DNA from: JAHOYW01 sp964515915
Lineage (GTDB): Bacteria; Verrucomicrobiota; Lentisphaeria; Victivallales; Victivallaceae
NCBI GenBank assembly: GCA_964515915.1
Contig: CAZEXM010000017.1
Span: 1 to 26,657 of the forward strand
Reading direction: 5' to 3'
Length of the DNA stretch: 26,657 nt
The notes beneath the pieces are model-generated. The model was not told the origin of the DNA, made no database searches, and saw nothing but the letters and a program-made list of their open reading frames with translations. Numbering within the stretch: position 1 is the stretch's first letter; every line of letters starts with the position of its first letter. A program made the position numbers and the translations under genes. Shown here piece after piece: positions 17,310-23,369 of this stretch.

Positions 17310-17918
17310 ATGACTAAAATTATCGCGGGAACCCGTAATCAACACAAGCTCGAAGAATATCGTGAACTCCTCGCCGGCCGGGATTTGGAAATTGTATCCC
17401 TGAACGATTATCCCGAATATTCCGAACCCGGGGAAGACGGTGAAACTTTTGAGGAAAACGCGAATATAAAAGCTCTGGCCGCCGCTGACTACTGCGATAT
17501 TCCGGCTTTTGCTGATGATTCCGGCCTGGAAGTTGAAGCTTTGGGTAACGCGCCGGGGATTTATTCCGCACGCTACGCCGAGAATGACAAAGCCCGCGTC
17601 GAGCGCATTTTGAAAGAACTTGACGGCAGGGAAAATCGCCGCGCGCGTTTTGTTTGTGTTGTCTCAATAGCTTTTAACGGCGAAATAGCCGGTTCATTTC
17701 GCGGTGAGGTCTATGGAACGATTATTAATGAACCGCGCGGCACAAACGGCTTTGGCTATGACCCGGTTTTTATGCCTGACGGCTTCGATAAAACTTTTGC
17801 CCAACTGACTCGAAAAGAAAAAAACAAGATTAGTCATCGCGCCAGGGCTGTTGAGAAAGTCATTGAATTCGTCGAGGATGAAATGTCCATCCTGGATGAT
17901 GAATTGAGCTCGTTCTAA
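17310..17918 (+). CDS. rdgB: XTP/dITP pyrophosphatase (RdgB/HAM1)
   Basis: A 202-residue cytoplasmic housecleaning enzyme that hydrolyses non-canonical purine nucleoside triphosphates (dITP, XTP) to monophosphates and pyrophosphate. Family motifs are all present: GTRNQHKLEEY at the N-terminus, FEENANIKA, ADDSGLEVEALGNAPGIYSARYA, TNGFGYDPVF and SHRARA near the C-terminus. The length is normal. The start codon has only a weak AAAGAAA upstream. The C-terminal tail after VIEFV is acidic (EDEMSILDDELSSF), and the DNA encoding it recurs as a degraded remnant at 19053-19122. Confidence 0.95.
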   Translation: MTKIIAGTRNQHKLEEYRELLAGRDLEIVSLNDYPEYSEPGEDGETFEENANIKALAAADYCDIPAFADDSGLEVEALGNAPGIYSARYAENDKARVERILKELDGRENRRARFVCVVSIAFNGEIAGSFRGEVYGTIINEPRGTNGFGYDPVFMPDGFDKTFAQLTRKEKNKISHRARAVEKVIEFVEDEMSILDDELSSF

Positions 17919-18094
17919 AAAAAATCTACAAAAATGCAATAATATTGTTCCGGCGTGCGTTTCTCTTAACAATTGAAGCCAATGAGGCTTATACAAACAA
18001 TCCTGAACCAGGGAGAACGCAAAATGAAAAATCATTTATTATTTGCAGTACTCGCAGTGGCTTTTCTGGGAAGCACGGAAATAGTCAGCGCCAA
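17850..18094 (+). repeat. source or partner copy of a duplicated rdgB-end / promoter / signal-peptide module
   Basis: This segment and 19053-19303 are homologous direct repeats. They share the 3' end of rdgB, a promoter and leader (the exact 17-nt GTGCGTTTCTCTTAACA, later AACCAGGGAGAAC), and the signal-peptide codons of the next gene. Homology stops at the signal-peptide end. Confidence 0.8.
17966..17995 (+). promoter_or_regulatory. candidate promoter of the EF-hand protein gene
   Basis: TTAACA (17966-17971) and TATACA (17990-17995) have an 18-bp spacer. The same layout is kept in the duplicate copy at 19179-19208, which raises confidence. Confidence 0.45.
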
Positions 18095-18731
18095 AAGTAA
18101 CGAAGAAGACAAGTCCGGAAGCAAAGTCCGTAGAGCCAGGAAGTATTATGATAAGACTCTGTATACAAGAGCCCGTTTTGATGAAGCGGATTCAAACAAG
18201 GACGGGATTCTGGACCGCGACGAAATTAATTCAGCCGCGAAAAAGTTTGAAAAGCAATACGGCGGATTAAGGCTTGACCGGGCTGACGCAAACGGGGACG
18301 GAGTACTGAGTTTTGAGGAATGCAAAAAACAAAAACAATGGGAAAAACAACATCAAAAAGCAATCCGGGAAAAATATAAGGAGCGCGATAATTCAAATTC
18401 TCTCAGTGATAAAGTTCGTCAGGCTGCCGGCGAACAACTTTCAGCCTCCGAACAAAAATATGTGAAAAATAACCTTGCGGAACATCCGCGGGCCGCCGCC
18501 GCGTTAAAGAATGACGCCCTGAACAATCCGGCAAAGGCAAAAAAGACAGCGAAAAGCATGGCAAAACATCCCGGCCGCACGAAATATGTTGTTGATAAAG
18601 CGGAAGATTATAACAAAGCGGCCAAACGGGCTTATAAAAAAGCAAAAAGACATCAGAAGGCAACAAAGAAAGCCTGGAAAAATTCTCAAAAAACCAAAAA
18701 AAGTGCGATAAAATCTAAGAAACGCTTATAA
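18024..18731 (+). CDS. exported EF-hand protein with lysine-rich C-terminus
   Basis: A 235-residue protein with a signal peptide (residues 1-23, cleavage after IVSA). Two canonical EF-hand loops follow: DSNKDGILDRDE and DANGDGVLSFEE, with all calcium ligands present. The C-terminal ~110 residues are rich in Lys and Ala (KKAKRHQKATKKAWKN) and strongly basic, like a histone-H1 tail, perhaps binding nucleic acid, anionic polymer or the wall. The ATG at 18024 has AGGGAG at good spacing. Its leader and signal peptide match those of the gene at 19231. A calcium-responsive exported protein is a reasonable inference; function is unknown. Confidence 0.85.
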   Translation: MKNHLLFAVLAVAFLGSTEIVSAKSNEEDKSGSKVRRARKYYDKTLYTRARFDEADSNKDGILDRDEINSAAKKFEKQYGGLRLDRADANGDGVLSFEECKKQKQWEKQHQKAIREKYKERDNSNSLSDKVRQAAGEQLSASEQKYVKNNLAEHPRAAAALKNDALNNPAKAKKTAKSMAKHPGRTKYVVDKAEDYNKAAKRAYKKAKRHQKATKKAWKNSQKTKKSAIKSKKRL

Positions 18732-18768
18732 AAAGTGCTTAAAATAAGCCGTTAAATTAAAATCATGA

Positions 18769-18801
18769 AAGTCCGGATTCAAATGTTTTCGGACTTTTTT
18801 T
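18769..18801 (+). terminator. intrinsic terminator after the EF-hand gene
   Basis: AAGTCCG (18769-18775) pairs with CGGACTT (18790-18796) across a 14-nt loop, and the T-tract runs to 18801. Confidence 0.8.
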
Positions 18802-18809
18802 ATTGTTAA

Positions 18810-19025
18810 TACCAATTTGCAATCTAAGAGATAGTTACTAATGGATATATACACTTTGCGCCTCTGGAGACAGAGGCGGCTACATCATTTAAATCTAAGG
18901 CGATGTAGCCACGGCTGTCCCTAGCCGTGTTTCCTTTTTTTATTTTTTGAGTCAAAATCGACAGACAGTTAATTCATGACAGCATACTAGCCGTGCTTTT
19001 ACTAACCTTTAGATGCAAATTAGTA
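18810..19025 (+). mobile_element. small inverted-repeat element, copy 1 (MITE-like, 216 bp)
   Basis: The left end TACCAATTTGCAATC and the right end (inverse TACTAATTTGCAT) form imperfect terminal inverted repeats. TAA occurs immediately on both sides (18807-18809, 19026-19028), a 3-bp target duplication. The body holds three hairpins in series: GCCTCT/AGAGGC (18860-18877), GGCTACATC/GATGTAGCC (18878-18910) and CACGGCT/AGCCGTG (18910-18929). There is no ORF. It carries an extra 66-bp stretch flanked by direct CTAGCCGTG repeats (18921, 18987), absent from copy 2. Confidence 0.75.
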
Positions 19026-19052
19026 TAAGCAGCTTCTTGTATGAGTCGGAAA

Positions 19053-19122
19053 TTGAGAAAGTCTCAAGTTTGTCGATGGCGAAATGTTCATCCTGGACGA
19101 TGAATTGAGCTCATTCCAGTAA
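19053..19122 (+). pseudogene. remnant of the rdgB 3' end
   Basis: Decayed copy of the last ~22 codons of rdgB. After a one-base deletion it still reads EMFILDDELSSFQ then stop, against EMSILDDELSSF in the intact gene. It lies directly upstream of the second signal-peptide gene and is the strongest proof of the duplication. Confidence 0.8.
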
Positions 19123-19178
19123 AAAATTCCCTTTTTTCAGGAAAAAATACAATAATATTGATTTATCGTGCGTTTCTC

Positions 19179-19208
19179 TTAACAGTTGAAGGCAATGAAG
19201 CCGATACA
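19179..19208 (+). promoter_or_regulatory. candidate promoter of the lysine-rich repeat protein gene
   Basis: TTAACA (19179-19184), 18-bp spacer, GATACA (19203-19208). It is the duplicate of the promoter at 17966-17995, with one change in the -10 box that may weaken it. Confidence 0.4.
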
Positions 19209-19230
19209 ATCCTAAACCAGGGAGAACAAA

Positions 19231-19803
19231 ATGAAAACTCGTCTGTTAGTTGCTGTATTCGCAGTCGCTTTTCTGGGAACCATGGGAATTGCTAACGCCA
19301 CAGGTGAAAGTAATGGTAAAAGAAGAAGCAAAGAAGAAATCAAAGCTTCCAGAGCCGAAATGAAAGAATTGCGCAAAAGCGATCCGGAAGCTTTCAAAGC
19401 TAAAATGAAGGAAATGTACGCAAAATGGAAAGCGCATTTTAAAACCCGTCTGGCAAAATTGAAAGAAAAAGATCCGGAAGTTTATGCCTCTATAATGAAC
19501 GATATCAAAGAATTGGATAAATTGCAGGGAAAAGATCCGAAGGCTTTCATGGCCAAAAGGAAAGAGTTGCGGAAAAAATGGCGGGCGGAACGTAAAGCCA
19601 GAATGAAAAAATGGCGGGAAAAGCGTAAGGCCAGACTGGAAAAATTAAAAGAAACGAATCCTGAAGCTTACGCCAAAAGAATAAAACAAATCAAAGAGAT
19701 GGAAGAATTACGCAAGAGCGACCCGGAGGCTTTTAGAGCTAAAATGAAAGAATTACGCAAAAAATGGCATGAAGGACGTAAAGAGCGGAAAACAGATAAA
19801 TAA
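19231..19803 (+). CDS. exported lysine/glutamate-rich repeat protein
   Basis: A 190-residue protein with a signal peptide (residues 1-23, cleavage after IANA). The mature part is built from five imperfect helical repeats, each centred on a D/N-P pair: LRKSDPEAFKAKM near 47, LKEKDPEVYASIM near 77, LQGKDPKAFMAKR near 98, LKETNPEAYAKRI near 139, and LRKSDPEAFRAKM near 160. It is highly charged, net basic, without Cys. It probably forms an extended helical or coiled-coil rod. It shares leader and signal peptide with the EF-hand gene but not the body. GGGAG precedes the ATG. A role at the envelope or in binding anionic polymer is possible, but I recognise no family. Confidence 0.85.
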   Translation: MKTRLLVAVFAVAFLGTMGIANATGESNGKRRSKEEIKASRAEMKELRKSDPEAFKAKMKEMYAKWKAHFKTRLAKLKEKDPEVYASIMNDIKELDKLQGKDPKAFMAKRKELRKKWRAERKARMKKWREKRKARLEKLKETNPEAYAKRIKQIKEMEELRKSDPEAFRAKMKELRKKWHEGRKERKTDK

Positions 19804-19819
19804 AAATCTTCCCGAACAA

Positions 19820-19857
19820 ATGAGCTTGAGGGCATAAGCCCTCAAGCTCATCTTTGT
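19820..19857 (+). terminator. long hairpin after the lysine-rich gene
   Basis: A perfect 14-bp stem, ATGAGCTTGAGGGC (19820-19833) with its complement (19838-19851), and a four-base ATAA loop. The following T-run is short (CTTTG), so it could be a terminator or a transcript-end stabiliser. It serves the convergent gap with the lipoprotein gene. Confidence 0.65.
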
Positions 19858-19919
19858 AACTAAGGTAAGGAGCCGTCAAAAACGTAAAGGTTATTTTTAA
19901 ACGACTCCTGAAATACCGC

Positions 19920-20357
19920 TTATTTCTTTTTCTTTGGAAGATGCTTGTCGATTGCCGCATAGATCTGCAGGCTGAAAGCCTGGTCCCCGAAAGTGCCTAC
20001 ACGAATTCCAAGGTTACTGCGGCCATCCTTTTGCAAAGATGAGCTGACTGCGACAGTGCTGTTTTCCGCGCTGTTGCCGATTATTTCAGAATTGAGGGAA
20101 TCGGCTGTGGCTGAAACCAGGTTGATATTCAAGTCCTTAAAAGCTTTCACTGTTGCCGACTTGATTTCTTCAGGCCCGGCGTTGAATGTGCTCGTTAATC
20201 TTCCTTCGTAATATGCTGTCCCGGCAGCACCAAGGCCGGCGCCCAAGGTTGCGGCAAGCGCCGCGACGCAACCACCGCCAAGGCCCAGCATCAAAACAGC
20301 GGCACATATTGCCAGGGATTTCATCAACGAATTTTTCATGATTTTTAACTTCTTCAT
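19920..20357 (-). CDS. DUF3568-like small lipoprotein or membrane protein
   Basis: A 145-residue exported protein. An N-terminal hydrophobic stretch ends in LGLGGGC, a probable lipoprotein signal with an imperfect lipobox. The region after Cys is Ala/Gly-rich (AATLGAGLGAAGTAYYEG), followed by TFNAGPEEIKSATVKAFKDLNI and IRVGTFGDQAFSLQI. This is the pattern of DUF3568 proteins, which are small envelope lipoproteins without assigned function. The ATG at 20357 has AGAGGA seven bases upstream and is preferred over the GTG one codon before. The gene stands alone, convergent with the lysine-rich protein gene. Confidence 0.75.
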   Translation of the reverse strand: MKKLKIMKNSLMKSLAICAAVLMLGLGGGCVAALAATLGAGLGAAGTAYYEGRLTSTFNAGPEEIKSATVKAFKDLNINLVSATADSLNSEIIGNSAENSTVAVSSSLQKDGRSNLGIRVGTFGDQAFSLQIYAAIDKHLPKKKK

Positions 20358-20510
20358 CACAACATCCTCTTTTTAAACATTTAGACAAAACGACAGCAAA
20401 AATATTTGCTCCTTCTCTAAGACAATAATTCAAAAAATATGATTTGCAAGAAATTAACTCTCTCCCCAGGTTGAAAAAGGCAGTTAATACGCAGGGGGAC
20501 GCGTCCGACA

Positions 20511-20538
20511 AAAATAAAAAAAGGCGGATGCAACGCCT
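20511..20538 (-). terminator. intrinsic terminator of the AraC-family gene
   Basis: On the minus strand AGGCG pairs with CGCCT across a 7-nt loop (20538-20522), followed by a run of T interrupted by one A (complement of the A-tract 20511-20521). It lies 45 bp after the regulator's stop. Confidence 0.6.
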
Positions 20539-20582
20539 CCGTGATCCAGCCGCGGCTGTCCCCGATGGTGTTTTCTCCTTGC

Positions 20583-21425
20583 TCAGAATCTCGGCAGAGC
20601 GCCTTTTTTGCGGAATTCCAGGGGAGTCATCTGCTGATATTTTTTGAAGGCGCGGATGAAATTAGACGCGTTTTCGTAACCCAGCTGAAAAGCTATTTCC
20701 TTGCAGTTCATTCCAGTCTCTTTCAACATGCCGCAAGCTTCGCTGATTTTACGCTTGACAATGAATTCCACGGGGGTGATTCCGCTTTCCGTTTTAAATT
20801 GACGGGAAAAATGTTCCCGGCTTACGCCGAGAATTGACGCCAGTTCCCGACAGGATATATTTTTTTCAAGCCGTTTTAGGATCAACTGTTTGGCTTTCAG
20901 GATAAGTTGAGACTGATTTCGCTCATCCCGCTTTTTAGCGTGGACTTCGGCAAGCATATTTATAAGGTCAAAAATCATGGCACTTCCCTGATGCGGCGCG
21001 ATAAAATGATCGTCATTGCTCAGCTCAAGCCATTCATTTAAACGTTTTATCAGCGGATGCGCCGGGGCTATCTGGTAAATACTGCCGTAATTATTTATCA
21101 GGTCTTTCAACATAATTTCGGCATTTTGTCCTTTAAAGCTTAACCACCAGAAAGTCCATGGTTCCGCGGCATCCGGCGGGTAAAAATAACTCACGCCCGG
21201 CTCAAACCCGCAACAGACATAAGCAGTGCCGGGAGACAAATCCCACTGCCGGTTTTTCTTTTTGAAACAGCCGCGTCCTTTTTCGGTGTAGACAAACAAT
21301 CCGTCAAAAATCCCGCTGGTATTGCGATACGCGTCTGTATATTGTATCTCTCTCGCCAGACAAAGAGGCGTCGGAAATGAATCCAGAATTCTATTTGCAT
21401 GAAAATTTATTTTGTTTATAATCAT
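20583..21425 (-). CDS. AraC/XylS-family transcriptional regulator
   Basis: A 280-residue DNA-binding regulator. The N-terminal ~170 residues form a cupin-like sensing domain (GRGCFKKKNRQWDLSPGTAYV). The C-terminal ~100 residues hold two helix-turn-helix motifs: CRELASILGVSREHFSRQFK and CKEIAFQLGYENASNFIRAF, followed by TPLEFRKK. This order is typical of AraC regulators of carbohydrate or small-molecule pathways. It is divergent from the UroD-like gene, which it probably activates. A direct TTATGAAT repeat lies just ahead of its start codon and may bind the protein. No clear ribosome-binding site precedes the ATG. The inducer is unknown. Confidence 0.93.
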   Translation of the reverse strand: MIINKINFHANRILDSFPTPLCLAREIQYTDAYRNTSGIFDGLFVYTEKGRGCFKKKNRQWDLSPGTAYVCCGFEPGVSYFYPPDAAEPWTFWWLSFKGQNAEIMLKDLINNYGSIYQIAPAHPLIKRLNEWLELSNDDHFIAPHQGSAMIFDLINMLAEVHAKKRDERNQSQLILKAKQLILKRLEKNISCRELASILGVSREHFSRQFKTESGITPVEFIVKRKISEACGMLKETGMNCKEIAFQLGYENASNFIRAFKKYQQMTPLEFRKKGALPRF

Positions 21426-21426
21426 T

Positions 21427-21454
21427 TTATGAATGTCAATATCACATTATGAAT
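21427..21454. promoter_or_regulatory. direct-repeat operator candidate for the AraC-family regulator
   Basis: TTATGAAT occurs at 21427-21434 and again at 21447-21454, 20 bp apart, close to the two-turn spacing of AraC half-sites. It lies between the divergent genes, right beside the regulator's own start, so autoregulation is likely. Confidence 0.45.
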
Positions 21455-21508
21455 ATTATATATTATATTTAAGCATTGATTTTATTTTATTAATAGTTAA
21501 AGTATAAC

Positions 21509-21514
21509 TATAAT
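21509..21514 (+). promoter_or_regulatory. -10 box of the UroD-like gene
   Basis: A perfect TATAAT lies 33 bp before the start codon at 21547, but the -35 position (TTTATT, 17 bp upstream) is poor. A weak -35 suits a promoter that needs an activator. Confidence 0.45.
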
Positions 21515-21546
21515 AATACAAAAAGCAAATTTTTAAGGATAGAATT

Positions 21547-22608
21547 ATGGCTATTTCAGCACGTGAAAATCTCATGAAATTATGGCGCCGGGAAGGCTAT
21601 GAATATGTTCCGGTTTATTTTGCCCTTTGCCCGGCCCTGATTGAAGAATTTAAAAAACGTTACGGCACGGACTCATACGATGCTTGGTTCAATTTCCCGT
21701 TCAGGTATCCACAACTTAATTTCAAGCCGCAAAATATTGACTGGACGCTTTATTATCCCGGTATAAAATTTAATCCCGACACCGTTTTTTCCGCGTTTGG
21801 TGTTGCCCGGGAATCGCATCCCGGCTCAATGCACATGCGCAGGATGCATCATCCGATGAAAAATTTCACCAGTTTGGAACAGTTTCAGTCCTATCCATAT
21901 CCGGAAGTCGATAATTCTGAAATTGATTCTTTGACCGCGCAGGTAAGGAAGCTTCATGATTTGGGCCTGGCCGCTTGCGGGATGCCGGGACCCTTGTGGG
22001 AAGAAGCCTGGTACATGCGCAGCATGGAAGAATTGATGATTGATATGTTTGAGGGCAATGAAAAGGCATTGTATCATTTTAAAAAGATTACTGACATTGT
22101 CTGCCGCCGAGCGGCGCTTTTCGCGAAAGCAGGGGTTGATTTTATTCATATGGGCGACGATATCGGCATGCAGAGTTCAATAATGATGTCGGAGGAAATG
22201 TATCGCGAATGGCTCAAACCCTTGCTGACAAAATTGGTAAAAACGGTCAAAAACATCGATCCTGAAATTTTATTTTCTTATCATTCCTGCGGTTATATTG
22301 AACCTTTCATTCCTGATCTTATTGAGGCGGGAATTGACATACTCAACCCGATCCAGCCGGAGTCGATGTTTTTTGAAAAAATCCACGCCGAATATGGCGA
22401 TGTCCTCTCATTCTGGGGAACTATAGGCACCCAGACCACAATGCCCCTGGGCACTCCTGAAGATGTCAAAAGAGAAGTTTCCAGAAGCCTCAAAATTGCG
22501 GGCCGCAAAGGCGGTTTATTATGTACCCCGACCCATCTGCTGGAACCCGATGTTCCATGGGAGAATATCGAGGCCTACGTCCAGGCATGCCGCGATTTCC
22601 CTGTTTAG
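21547..22608 (+). CDS. uroporphyrinogen-decarboxylase-like protein (URO-D / corrinoid methyltransferase superfamily)
   Basis: A 353-residue protein of the URO-D superfamily, which includes HemE and the MtaA/CmuA methyltransferases. The barrel is seen in MPGPLWEEAWYMRS, GVDFIHMGDDIGMQ, and SYHSCGYIEPFIPDLIEAGIDILNPIQPE. The HSCG motif resembles the zinc-ligand region of corrinoid methyltransferases, and the N-terminal porphyrin-binding signature of HemE is not seen. I therefore favour a methyltransferase-like or unknown decarboxylase role over heme synthesis. AAGGA gives a good start at 21547. No corrinoid protein lies nearby. The divergent AraC regulator probably controls it. Confidence 0.85.
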   Translation: MAISARENLMKLWRREGYEYVPVYFALCPALIEEFKKRYGTDSYDAWFNFPFRYPQLNFKPQNIDWTLYYPGIKFNPDTVFSAFGVARESHPGSMHMRRMHHPMKNFTSLEQFQSYPYPEVDNSEIDSLTAQVRKLHDLGLAACGMPGPLWEEAWYMRSMEELMIDMFEGNEKALYHFKKITDIVCRRAALFAKAGVDFIHMGDDIGMQSSIMMSEEMYREWLKPLLTKLVKTVKNIDPEILFSYHSCGYIEPFIPDLIEAGIDILNPIQPESMFFEKIHAEYGDVLSFWGTIGTQTTMPLGTPEDVKREVSRSLKIAGRKGGLLCTPTHLLEPDVPWENIEAYVQACRDFPV

Positions 22609-22704
22609 CCGGGTGGATTATACAGGAGATATTGCCGCCGGGGATTTTTTCTTTGTTCCCGGGTGCTAAGTCAAGCTGTTTGATAATCCCGAATATTCTG
22701 CTTG

Positions 22705-23020
22705 TACCAATTTGCAATCTAAGAGTTAGTTACTAATAATATACTGCATTAACAGTTTTGCGCCTCTAGCAGTCTGTCGGACTTTGGGAATCGTCGCGAA
22801 AAATTGTCCGAATAAAGCGGAATTTTCGTCAAAATCACGAGAATATTGAACATATTTGACGATTTTGATGGAAATCTCAGCAAAATTCGGCAGTTTTACA
22901 GCAGATTATCCATAAGTCCGACAGGCTGCTAGAGACAGAGGCGGCTACATCTTTCTCGATTCTACAAGCCACGGCTGTCTCTAGCCGTGTTTTTACTAAC
23001 CTTTTGAATGCAAATTGGTA
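22705..23020 (+). mobile_element. small inverted-repeat element, copy 2 (316 bp, interrupted)
   Basis: It has the same ends as the element at 18810: left TACCAATTTGCAATC, right inverse TACCAATTTGCATTC. TTG lies on both sides (22702-22704, 23021-23023), again a 3-bp duplication. The first hairpin is split by a second element at 22770-22928. The third hairpin (CACGGCT/AGCCGTG) is intact. There is no ORF. Confidence 0.75.
22770..22928 (+). mobile_element. nested 159-bp inverted-repeat element inside copy 2
   Basis: CAGTCTGTCGGACTT (22770-22784) and the inverted CAGCCTGTCGGACTT (22914-22928) match at 14 of 15 bases. CTAG flanks both sides (22766-22769, 22929-22932), a 4-bp target duplication. 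Removing it and one CTAG restores the CCTCTAGAGACAGAGG hairpin, as in copy 1. No transposase is encoded, so it is non-autonomous. Confidence 0.8.
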
Positions 23021-23115
23021 TTGTTTATTTCTTTTGAATTCCATGGGAAATCAAATCCGGAAACCAGTTTGTCTGCGAGTATGCACTGCTTGTCGCGCTT
23101 TGTCAAAACAGTCAT

Positions 23116-23144
23116 TTGCATTTCCATCAATTTATGTGTATATT
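23116..23144 (+). promoter_or_regulatory. alternative upstream promoter candidate for ilvB
   Basis: TTGCAT (23116-23121) and TATATT (23139-23144) have a 17-bp spacer. If used, the leader would be about 220 nt. Confidence 0.35.
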
Positions 23145-23175
23145 ATTACTTAATAACAAACACTTCCATTAAAAA

Positions 23176-23184
23176 TGGTATAAT
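23176..23184 (+). promoter_or_regulatory. extended -10 promoter candidate for ilvB
   Basis: TGGTATAAT is a full extended -10 element, which needs no -35. It would start transcription near 23191, at the ATG of the small leader ORF, leaving a leader of about 180 nt. Confidence 0.4.
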
Positions 23185-23191
23185 TGACGGA

Positions 23192-23284
23192 ATGAATAAC
23201 TATCAGGAAAAATTAGTTGCTGTACAGAACCCGGCAGTGCCGGGAGTCATGCTTTGCGGCAACGACCTAATTCTTCCAGGGTAA
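23192..23284 (+). CDS. possible ilvB leader peptide (30 residues)
   Basis: A 30-codon ORF (MNNYQEKLVAVQ...) ends 85 bp before ilvB and holds four Val, four Leu and one Ile, above chance but not a run. A CCCGGCA/TGCCGGG palindrome lies inside it (23230-23244) and an ACTGAAA/TTTCAGT hairpin after it (23320-23337). No clear terminator with T-tract is seen, so branched-chain attenuation is speculative. It has no ribosome-binding site at normal distance. Confidence 0.25.
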   Translation: MNNYQEKLVAVQNPAVPGVMLCGNDLILPG

Positions 23285-23369
23285 TTGTGCTATTTTTTTC
23301 TATACTCGACAGCAATTTCACTGAAAACGCTTTCAGTCAGACAATATCAAAAAATCAGGAACTTTACAG

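Larger units (their letters stand above)
19053..19303 (+). repeat. second copy of the rdgB-end / leader / signal-peptide module
   Basis: Direct repeat of 17850-18094, about 1.2 kb downstream. It keeps the promoter pattern, the leader with AACCAGGGAGAAC, and a signal peptide sharing AVAFLG, then joins a different protein body. Confidence 0.8.

Noticed and set aside
18810..23020. CRISPR array, because similar segments recur
   Set aside because: There are only two copies of the outer element, about 3.9 kb apart, with no regular spacers; each has terminal inverted repeats instead.
23015..23284. 89-codon plus-strand frame between the second element and ilvB
   Set aside because: It starts inside the element's right end, has a Cys- and Ile-biased composition unlike its neighbours, and no ribosome-binding site. 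Only the last 30 codons were considered as a possible leader ORF.
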